Assembly: GCA_903896775.1 (NCBI GenBank) | Contig: CAITZE010000435.1 | Location: 1-20,495, forward strand | Source: an uncultured bacterium | GTDB lineage: Bacteria; Pseudomonadota; Alphaproteobacteria; Rhodospirillales; Rhodospirillaceae | Direction of reading: 5' to 3' | Length of the DNA stretch: 20,495 bases | Part shown: positions 14,780 to 20,495 of the stretch, piece by piece | How positions within the stretch are numbered: the stretch's first letter is position 1 | Layout: each line of letters starts with the position of its first letter | Program-made: the position numbers and the translations under genes | The notes under the pieces: model-generated | Databases searched by the model: none | Seen by the model: the letters and a program-made list of their open reading frames with translations, nothing else | Told to the model about the DNA's origin: nothing

Positions 14780-15337
14780 ATGACAACTTTCGGCACTGCG
14801 GCCGATCACGAAGCGGCCACCGAAACCAGCATCCGCTCCAAACACGGCGAGTTGCTGAAGCGTGTGCCTTACGAAAAAGACAAAGTCATCTTCCGCGAAG
14901 GGCATGACGGCACCGACGCTTTCGTTCTGGAATCAGGGCGCATCGGCGTTTACAAAACCACCGAAGGCAAGCCGGTTCGTCTCGCGGTTCTAGAAAAGGG
15001 CGCCATGTTCGGCGAGATGGCGGCCATCACTGGCGAGCGGCGTACCGCGACAACAATCGCGCTTGAGCCTTGTGTCGTGGTGCGCATATCCAAATCGACC
15101 ATTCAGCAGAAGATCGGCGCTTGTGATCCCTTTGTGCGGGCGCTCATCGCAATCCTGATCAACAACCTGAGCCGGGTGAACGAGCGTTACGCAACGACCA
15201 ACACGGTTGCAGAGAAGCTGCTCCATGATCTGAAAGCGGCGCATATCGAAAAAGAACATGCGTCGACGCCGGAACCCGAGCCCGCAGCGGCTGATGATCC
15301 GACAGGCAAGCGCGGGAAAGACGGCGGCGCGTCCTAA
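14780..15337 (+). CDS. Stand-alone cyclic nucleotide-binding domain protein
   Basis: A 185-residue protein with one cNMP-binding domain (about residues 25-125) of the Crp/PKA type. The phosphate-binding cassette reads FGEMAAITGERRTAT (77-91), with the glutamate and arginine that contact the cyclic nucleotide, so binding of cAMP or cGMP is likely. No helix-turn-helix follows. The C-terminus is a short helix and then a polar tail rich in E, P, A, K and D, so this is not a Crp-like transcription factor. It may act by binding a partner. A class III cyclase gene lies 2.5 kb downstream. The ribosome site is weak. Confidence 0.83.
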   Translation: MTTFGTAADHEAATETSIRSKHGELLKRVPYEKDKVIFREGHDGTDAFVLESGRIGVYKTTEGKPVRLAVLEKGAMFGEMAAITGERRTATTIALEPCVVVRISKSTIQQKIGACDPFVRALIAILINNLSRVNERYATTNTVAEKLLHDLKAAHIEKEHASTPEPEPAAADDPTGKRGKDGGAS

Positions 15338-15416
15338 GCGTTTGTACCCGCCGCACCGCCGAGCGTGATATACCGGCGCCACAATTCCTTTCACGATGTT
15401 GCTCACGGGCATTTTC

Positions 15417-16190
15417 ATGCTGCTCGCCCTGCTCTCACCCGCCAAGAAATTGGATTTCAATCCAGCGCCGGACTTCGCAAAGGCCAGTAGCCCCGCGTTG
15501 CTGGAAGACACGGCCGTTTTGGCTGCGCGCGCCAAGAAACTGACGCGCAACGATCTGCGCACCCTCATGGACTTGAGCCTCAAGCTCGCCGACTTGAATT
15601 ACCAGCGCTTCCAAAGTTTCGATCCAGCGAATAGAGGCGAAACCAAAGCTGCTATTTATGCGTTCGCGGGCGATGTTTACATGGGCTTTGACGCCAAAAC
15701 CCTTGGGCCGGGCGACATCGCTTTTGCGCAAAAGCATATTGGGATCATTTCGGGTTTGTACGGGCTGTTGCGCCCACTCGATGCCATTCAGCCTTATCGC
15801 CTGGAGATGGGGTCCAAAGTGAAAACCGTACGCGGTAAGGATCTTTATGCTTTTTGGCGCGCGCCGCTGACGGCTCACGTCAACGCCGTCACCGCTAAAC
15901 TAAAGAACCCGACGATCATCAATCTCGCGTCTCAGGAGTACTGGGGCGCGCTGGATGAAAAGACACTTGAAGCGCCTATCATCCAAGCCACGTTCAAAGA
16001 AGTGAAAGGTGGCAAAGCGTCTGTGGTCAGTTTTCTTGCCAAGAAGGCGCGCGGCATGATGGCGCGTTACATCGTTCAAAATCGCCTGACGAGCCCGCAA
16101 GATATCAAAAGTTTCAACATCGAAGGTTACGCCTTCGATCAGGCCGCTTCAGATGAAGCCGTCTGGGTTTTTAGTCGCAAAGCCAAGTAG
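15417..16190 (+). CDS. yaaA: YaaA family peroxide stress protein
   Basis: A 257-residue protein of the YaaA/DUF328 family. In E. coli YaaA lowers free iron during peroxide stress and protects DNA and proteins. The N-terminus MLLALLSPAKKLDF matches the family start (LxSPAKxLD), so I use the ATG at 15417. An ATG seven codons earlier is in frame but has no ribosome site. Other family segments are GLYGLLRPLDAIQPYRLEMG, NLASQEYWG and FNIEGYAF. Length is normal. The glycosylase gene begins 7 bases after its TAG, so both are co-transcribed in what looks like a small DNA and oxidative damage unit. Confidence 0.93.
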   Translation: MLLALLSPAKKLDFNPAPDFAKASSPALLEDTAVLAARAKKLTRNDLRTLMDLSLKLADLNYQRFQSFDPANRGETKAAIYAFAGDVYMGFDAKTLGPGDIAFAQKHIGIISGLYGLLRPLDAIQPYRLEMGSKVKTVRGKDLYAFWRAPLTAHVNAVTAKLKNPTIINLASQEYWGALDEKTLEAPIIQATFKEVKGGKASVVSFLAKKARGMMARYIVQNRLTSPQDIKSFNIEGYAFDQAASDEAVWVFSRKAK

Positions 16191-16197
16191 CGTCGCC

Positions 16198-16839
16198 ATG
16201 GTCAACAACGCCGAAGAGATCAAACGACACCTGGGGATCGTGCGCCGGCGCGACAAACGTATTTCCCACGCGATCAAGTTCGCCGGCTTGCCGGAGCCGC
16301 GCGTTGTCGGCGCAGGGTTCGCAACGCTCATCCGCATCATCGGCGATCAACAGGTTTCTACTGCAGCCGGCGCTGCGATCTGGGCCAAGCTGAAACGCAA
16401 CGCCGGCGGCCGCGTCACGGCGGCGCGTTTGCTCAAGCTCGGCGAAGCTGGAATGCGCGCCAGCGGCTTCAGCGGTCAGAAGGCACGTTATGCGCTGGGA
16501 TTGGCCGAAGCCGTGGATGCGGGCAGCTTAAATCTGAAAGCCCTCGAGCGCGCTGACGACGAAACCGTACGCGCGACCCTGATGGCCTTCAAAGGTATCG
16601 GTGCATGGACCGCCGATATCTATCTTATGTTCGGCATGGGCCGGCCCGACGTCTGGCCGGTGGGCGATCTTGCCCTTCAGGTCGCGGTCCAGATGCTTCA
16701 CGAACTCGAAGCCAGACCGTCGCCCAAAGAACTACATGGCCTCGGCGAGGGATGGCGGCCATATCGCTCCAGCGTTTCGCTCTTGCTCTGGCGTTATTAC
16801 GGCGCTCACCGCGCAAAAGCCGCGGTCCCTAAAGGCTGA
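16198..16839 (+). CDS. DNA-3-methyladenine glycosylase, AlkA-type (HhH-GPD)
   Basis: A 213-residue base-excision repair glycosylase of the helix-hairpin-helix superfamily, which removes alkylated purines such as 3-methyladenine. The hairpin motif reads AFKGIGAWTADIYLM (about 130-144). The catalytic aspartate is D157 in VWPVGDLAL. The position before it that carries lysine in bifunctional glycosylases/lyases has none, so it is monofunctional. No iron-sulfur cysteine cluster is present. It lacks the extra N-terminal domain of E. coli AlkA and is close to the short bacterial type. ATG 16198 is 7 bases after yaaA; an ATG at 16153 would overlap yaaA. Confidence 0.9.
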   Translation: MVNNAEEIKRHLGIVRRRDKRISHAIKFAGLPEPRVVGAGFATLIRIIGDQQVSTAAGAAIWAKLKRNAGGRVTAARLLKLGEAGMRASGFSGQKARYALGLAEAVDAGSLNLKALERADDETVRATLMAFKGIGAWTADIYLMFGMGRPDVWPVGDLALQVAVQMLHELEARPSPKELHGLGEGWRPYRSSVSLLLWRYYGAHRAKAAVPKG

Positions 16840-16849
16840 GACCTGGAGC

Positions 16850-16875
16850 AAAAACGGCAGATTTCTGCGGTTTTT
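16850..16875 (+). terminator. Probable terminator after the glycosylase gene
   Basis: AAAAACGGCAG (16850-16860) pairs with CTGCGGTTTTT (16865-16875) around a 4-base loop, with a single mismatch. The A-stem-T layout works in both directions. It begins 11 bases after the glycosylase stop, so it probably ends the yaaA transcript. Confidence 0.6.
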
Positions 16876-17025
16876 GGCCTTCCCGCACCCTTCGAAAACG
16901 CGCTTTGCGTTTAGCGGTCAGCGCCCTATTCTCCCTGCCCATTGCACGCCCGCCCGCCGAGGGCGCCCTCTCAAAGCGATTGCCCGTCTAAACGATGGCC
17001 CCCGGCCATTTAACCGAAGGATATG

Positions 17026-17781
17026 ATGCCCGTGACCGACACGCCCGCCGCGCAGGAAACACGTTCGCCCCCGCTGTTCTATTCGAGCATCGCGCCCCTG
17101 TCGCAACAGCTCCATAAAGGTTTCAAAGTACGTCCTGAATCGAAGTTCGATTACGCCACGAAGACCAATACCGTGCCGTTGACGGTCCCCGAATTCTCGC
17201 TGGTCGCCCGCCATTATCCCATTCTGCTGCTCGGAGACGATCTCGTGCCGACGGCCGCTCTGGGCGTTGAGCCTGGGCAGAACCTTTTCGTGACACCCGA
17301 AGGCCAATGGACCGCGGCCACTTACGTTCCAGCCTACATCCGCCGCTATCCCTTTATCTTGCTGGGCGGTGAAGACGATCAGTTGACGCTTGGCATCGAT
17401 ACCGATGCGAACGCCACATACGAAGGCGGCCGTCCGCTGTTTCATCCCGACGGCAAGGAAACGGAAATCATCGCGCAAGCATTGGAATTCGCTCATCAGT
17501 TCCATAACGCCTATCTGTTCACGCGCGAATTCACCGAGGCCCTGAAAAAGGCCGATATCGTCATCGACTGCACGCTAGAAATCGAACCCACGCCCGGCCA
17601 GCGCGTACCGCTCGGCGCCTTCAAGCGCATCGACGAAGAAAAGTTCAAAGATTTGCCGGATGCCACGATTTTGGAATGGCGCAAAGTCGGCTTCCTGCAT
17701 CCGATCTATTTCTTGCTGCAATCCATGAATAACTGGGACCTTTTGCTCGTCAAAAACGGCATGGTTACTACTGCAAAGTAG
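17026..17781 (+). CDS. SapC family protein
   Basis: A 251-residue cytosolic-looking protein with SapC-family sequence throughout: LSQQLHKGFKVRP, VPLTVPEFSLVARHYPILL, YVPAYIRRYPFIL, GRPLFHPDGKETEII, and the C-terminal HPIYFLLQSMNNWDLL. The family is named after a Campylobacter surface-layer protein but is widespread in proteobacteria, often beside TonB-dependent receptors or tryptophan halogenases. Its biochemical role is not established. No signal peptide or membrane segment is seen. Two ATGs follow each other at 17023 and 17026; GAAGG ends 5 bases before the second, which I chose. It stands alone between a terminator and the cyclase gene. Confidence 0.88.
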   Translation: MPVTDTPAAQETRSPPLFYSSIAPLSQQLHKGFKVRPESKFDYATKTNTVPLTVPEFSLVARHYPILLLGDDLVPTAALGVEPGQNLFVTPEGQWTAATYVPAYIRRYPFILLGGEDDQLTLGIDTDANATYEGGRPLFHPDGKETEIIAQALEFAHQFHNAYLFTREFTEALKKADIVIDCTLEIEPTPGQRVPLGAFKRIDEEKFKDLPDATILEWRKVGFLHPIYFLLQSMNNWDLLLVKNGMVTTAK

Positions 17782-17833
17782 GAAACCTAGAGGGTCCACC
17801 CAACAGGCGGGGCTGCCGCGCGGCTAGGATCAT

Positions 17834-18640
17834 ATGAAGGCGATCACCCATTGCGAGGTGTATGTCGTCAAGTTGGGGCGATGGACTCTGCACGCGCGCT
17901 TGAGCGAGAGCGAGCAAAACCAAGCGATTGAAATCGCGCGCGCGCTCGAAGCCGATACCGGAAAGCCTACGCAGGTTCTGGAAGAAATTCTCGAGCCGGA
18001 ACACGAGCGCCTGATCATTCGCATCGTCGCACAATATGGCCAGGCGCCGGCAGAGACCAAAGGCCCATCTACCGATACCGACATGACCTCGCGCGTGTTC
18101 ATGGTCGGGCTCAACGCTTTTGGCATCGGCGCGATTGTCACGATGCTCATGGCCATCGCGCTCTCATCGTTCCGCGAGTCCGGCGCTGCCGCGGGCAACT
18201 CTTTCAATATGCTTTTGCTCTTCACTTTTTCCGCAACCGTGTTGATGGCCGGATTAACGCTGGTGAAGATCTACATTCCAGTTGAATGGATTTTGTGGCG
18301 CGGTAAGGGCGTTGAATCCCAGAAGCGCACCATCGACGTCTTGCTTCACGGCGTACGCGAGGTTGCTCCCAAATGGCAGCCGCCTCCACCTGCGCCAGAG
18401 CCTGCTTTTGATGAACCCATTTTGACCGAAGAAGAGGTTTCGGCGCCTGAAGCCGCGCCCGCAGCGCCCTTACAGCGTCTAGAGACAAATGCCGACCAAG
18501 GTGAGCAGACGTCTTTCAAATCAATACGGCACCCGCAGAAGAGGCGGCAACGCCAGCCGCCGCAGCCGCGCCGGAAAGCCTGCTCGACAGCGCCGCAGCA
18601 GTCATGGACTCTTTGCTCGAAAAAGAGCGTGCGCAATTGA
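17834..18640 (+). pseudogene. Membrane-anchor part of a class III nucleotide cyclase (frameshifted)
   Basis: AGGAT before ATG 17834 starts a frame with a 75-residue soluble N-terminus, then two membrane segments (about 88-112 and 124-152), then a P/E/A-rich linker. The linker stays natural up to about ETNADQGEQ (near 18510). After that the frame turns into basic low-complexity nonsense (PQKRRQRQPPQPRRK) to its stop at 18640. The frame one base back, open from 18505, carries the natural continuation into the cyclase domain. The original gene was therefore probably one protein of about 580 residues from 17834 to 19584, and one base is missing (or two are extra) between about 18504 and 18530. 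The N-terminus itself resembles nothing I can name. Confidence 0.65.
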
Positions 18641-19584
18641 TCGCGTTCGCCGATACGAGCATGGCTTCGTTGACGGCAACACGTCCGCAACTGCAGGCTT
18701 TTGAGCGCGTCGGCTTGAACCTCTATTTGGGCGGGGCAACGGTCGCTTTGAGCGAGCGCGCCGGCTTTCCCGACACGATTAAAATCGATCTCTTGCGGAA
18801 AACGCTGGAGCATACCGGCACCAATGCTTCCATTGCCGACGCTTTTGCCCAACGGCTAGAGATTTCCGCGCAGCGTCCACGGTTTCGCCAACTTATCGAC
18901 GCCGGACGCGCGGCTATGACGGCAATCCTGGACGGCATTACCAATACCGCTCTGCCCGCGCTATCGGACCTCATCCAACAATGGGCCGATCCCACAGTAC
19001 GCGGCGCCGAAATCAAGAAGGTGACGTTCTTATTGACCGATATTGTCGGCTCAACGGCGCTCACCAGCAAACTCGGCAACTCCGCCGCACAACGTGTGGT
19101 CCGCGCGCACAACGCCGTTGTCCGCACGGCGGCGAAGAATTTCCGCGGCAGCGAAATCAAGCATACCGGCGACGGTATATTGCTGACATTCCCGGATGCC
19201 GCTGCGGCTGGCCGCGCCGCCATCGAGATCCAGCAAGAAGGCACCGCTTATGCGCGCGACAATCCGGATGCGCCGCTACTCATGCGACTTGGCATTCACA
19301 CCGGAGAAGCCAGCTTTGAAGAAGGCGAGTACTATGGCCCAGCCTTGGGAGTTCTGAACGGCGTATGCGCTGCCGCCGGCGACGGCCAGATTTTCTGTAG
19401 CGAAGAAGCCAAGAACCGGAGCGTAGGCCCCGCCTTTCGCTTTCAGGACATGGGCAAACGCAAATTGAAGGGCAGCCAGATCGACGCTCAGCTTTTCAAA
19501 CTGGATTGGACGCCCAAAATTAAAGCCGTCAAAGGGCCTTTGGAATATACCCAAATTGGCCGGACGCCGATCGCCACCCCCTGA
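18505..19584 (+). CDS. Class III adenylate/guanylate cyclase catalytic part
   Basis: From 18505 the frame reads an acidic A/E/P linker, then a helical region, then a class III cyclase domain. An ATG at 18604 would give 326 residues on its own, but no good ribosome site is seen. Metal-binding aspartates lie in FLLTDIVGST (D146 from that Met) and KHTGDGILLTF (D190), and K186 is at the adenine-specifying position, so cAMP is the likelier product. IHTGEA and GQIFCSEEAK are further family marks. Oddly, where active relatives have an Asn and Arg (N-x3-R, as in PALNRAARL), this protein reads PALGVLNGVCAAAG, so the usual transition-state residues are not in place. Activity is therefore uncertain. It is the continuation of the membrane anchor at 17834. 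Confidence 0.82.
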   Translation, partial: ADVFQINTAPAEEAATPAAAAAPESLLDSAAAVMDSLLEKERAQLIAFADTSMASLTATRPQLQAFERVGLNLYLGGATVALSERAGFPDTIKIDLLRKTLEHTGTNASIADAFAQRLEISAQRPRFRQLIDAGRAAMTAILDGITNTALPALSDLIQQWADPTVRGAEIKKVTFLLTDIVGSTALTSKLGNSAAQRVVRAHNAVVRTAAKNFRGSEIKHTGDGILLTFPDAAAAGRAAIEIQQEGTAYARDNPDAPLLMRLGIHTGEASFEEGEYYGPALGVLNGVCAAAGDGQIFCSEEAKNRSVGPAFRFQDMGKRKLKGSQIDAQLFKLDWTPKIKAVKGPLEYTQIGRTPIATP

Positions 19585-19625
19585 TCGTCAGCTGATCTCT
19601 TCCAACCACGGCGATTCGCGCCAAG

Positions 19626-19648
19626 CCGTTCGCAAAAAACGGATTTTT
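19626..19648 (+). terminator. Weak terminator-like hairpin after the cyclase
   Basis: CCGTT (19626-19630) and AACGG (19638-19642) form a 5-bp stem with a 7-base loop, followed by ATTTTT. It lies about 40 bases after the cyclase stop. The stem is short, so termination would be inefficient. Confidence 0.35.
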
Positions 19649-19710
19649 GACTAAAACTAAGCTCCAAATCACGCCTTCGGCACTGGCCTTTACCCCCCAC
19701 TGGGGCAATA

Positions 19711-20406
19711 ATGGCAATCAAATCAATAGGGGGCACAACCTTGGGAACGGGGAAGGCAATTCTTTGGCGCGTGTTGCCGGCAGTTTGGGCGCTGACATTC
19801 GCAGCTGCCTGCCAAGCCGGCACGATCAATGCGCATGTGACCACCTCCGAAGGTGAGCCGCTTACCGCAGCGGTCGTGACCGCCATGCCGATGGGTCAAA
19901 CCGCGCTACAAGCCAAGGCCGGGACCAAAGCCGTCATGGTTCAGGAAGGAAAGCAGTTTGTTCCTTTTGTCTTGCCGGTGCAGCTCGGAACGACGGTGGA
20001 GTTTCCAAACCACGATCCCTTCCGCCACCAGGTCTATTCCTTTTCTCCCGCAAAGACCTTTGAGCTGAAGCTCTACGGTGGTTCGGTCGTGAGCACTGTC
20101 GTCTTCGATAAAGAAGGTATTGTGCCGCTTGGCTGCAATATCCACGACAACATGCTCGCCTATATTTATGTGGTCGGAACGCCGTATTTTTCGACCACCA
20201 ATGACGCCGGTGAGAGCAAGCTCAATCAGCTGCCCGCAGGTACCTATTCCGTCAAAATTTGGCACCCCAATCAAAAAGCCGGCCAAGGTGAGACCCGCAT
20301 CGTCGAGGTCACCGGCACCGGCAACACCGACGTCACTGTAAAGGTCGAGTTAAAGCACGGCCGGACTCAACGTAAGCCCGGGGCCGTGGACGAAACCTAC
20401 AACTGA
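19711..20406 (+). CDS. Exported cupredoxin-like (methylamine utilization/plastocyanin-type) protein
   Basis: A 231-residue protein with an N-terminal signal sequence (ILWRVLPAVWALTFAAACQA, cut probably after CQA). A short carboxypeptidase-regulatory-like strand region follows (about 38-60), then a cupredoxin domain (about 85-160). The four expected type-1 copper ligands are visible: H106 in FRHQVYSF and C142, H145 and M148 in GCNIHDNM. A small beta domain after it (TTNDAGESKLNQLPAGTYSVKIWHP) is like a transthyretin-type fold. The start has GGGG upstream, but alternatives within the signal region are possible. It lies 22 bases before the next gene, whose first residues look like a membrane sensor. 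The copper protein may supply a periplasmic redox or metal signal to it; that is inference. Confidence 0.82.
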   Translation: MAIKSIGGTTLGTGKAILWRVLPAVWALTFAAACQAGTINAHVTTSEGEPLTAAVVTAMPMGQTALQAKAGTKAVMVQEGKQFVPFVLPVQLGTTVEFPNHDPFRHQVYSFSPAKTFELKLYGGSVVSTVVFDKEGIVPLGCNIHDNMLAYIYVVGTPYFSTTNDAGESKLNQLPAGTYSVKIWHPNQKAGQGETRIVEVTGTGNTDVTVKVELKHGRTQRKPGAVDETYN

Positions 20407-20428
20407 AGACAGCTTCACGAGGCCGCAC

Positions 20429-20495
20429 GTGTTTCGTAGCTTTCGACATTTCCAAGCCAGACTTGTCCTGTTTTTCGGGATGCTGTTCTTTGTCG
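20429..20495 (+). CDS. Start of a membrane sensor-like protein (cut by window end)
   Basis: GTG at 20429 with GAGG six bases upstream opens a frame that reads (M)FRSFRHFQARLVLFFGMLFFV up to the last base. A short basic amphipathic start followed at once by a hydrophobic segment is typical of membrane sensors such as histidine kinases or GGDEF/EAL proteins. The wording (FQARL, then L/F-rich) resembles the first membrane helix of such sensors. Only 22 residues are visible, so the output domain is unknown. It is 22 bases from the cupredoxin gene and should be co-transcribed. Confidence 0.5.
   Translation, partial: MFRSFRHFQARLVLFFGMLFFV

Noticed and set aside
16918..17505. Minus-strand open frame of 195 residues
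   Set aside because: It lies opposite the SapC-family gene, which has clear family sequence and a good ribosome site. The antisense product is arginine-rich and unrecognisable.
18510..18526. Programmed -1 frameshift site in the cyclase gene
   Set aside because: The sequence around CTTTCAAATC does not fit the X-XXY-YYZ slippery pattern, and no strong downstream pseudoknot or hairpin is evident. A mutation or sequence error is simpler.
18346..18852. Minus-strand open frame over the cyclase frameshift region
   Set aside because: Antisense to the A/P-rich linker; the composition (glycine/serine-rich) reflects the complementary codons of that linker.

Overview
The window looks like a chromosomal piece of an alphaproteobacterium. 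The grounds are an operon-encoded SUF system with a SufU-type scaffold, SufT and an Rrf2 'SUF regulator', a twin-membrane HIG1-type protein, a SapC-family protein, a 17-kDa-type surface antigen and generally GC-rich coding. The genus cannot be fixed from the sequence alone. No rRNA, tRNA, CRISPR array, phage or intact transposon was recognised.

Layout. 1-1015: end of a small unknown gene, a convergent HIG1-type membrane protein, and a single-domain response regulator whose frame is broken near base 880. 1016-1200: a 72-bp palindromic unit in tandem at the 3' end of sufA. 1173-7626 (minus strand): a compact operon, sufR-sufB-sufC-sufD-sufS-sufU-sufT-sufA, with 4-bp overlaps or very short gaps. 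Upstream of it (7673-7730) are a credible promoter and a palindrome with the core of an IscR type-1-like operator. 7727-8903: wreck of a TonB-dependent receptor gene (5' end, most of the plug and the 3' end lost). 8939-9536: ECF sigma factor with a strong terminator. 9830-11435: small membrane protein and an EntS-like MFS exporter. 11516-13809: OmpR-type response regulator and histidine kinase pair. 14050-16839 (plus strand): surface antigen, stand-alone cyclic-nucleotide-binding protein, YaaA and an AlkA-type glycosylase. 17026-19584: SapC-family protein and a membrane-anchored class III cyclase split by a frameshift. 19711-20495: exported cupredoxin followed by the start of a membrane sensor-like protein.

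How the parts work together. The SUF operon is one functional module: SufS takes sulfur from cysteine, SufU accepts it, SufBCD assembles the cluster, and SufA and SufT help deliver it. SufR, with three cysteines placed to hold a cluster, probably senses cluster supply and represses through the palindrome just downstream of the promoter. The other genes are mostly stress and signalling functions: peroxide and alkylation defence, two-component regulation, ECF sigma, cyclic nucleotide production and binding.

The most unusual structure is the palindromic tandem repeat at the sufA end. It carries a copy of the SufA C-terminal codons that differs from the downstream, now untranslated copy only at third codon positions. 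Two genes each carry one apparent frameshift (response regulator, cyclase). These may be real decay or sequence errors.
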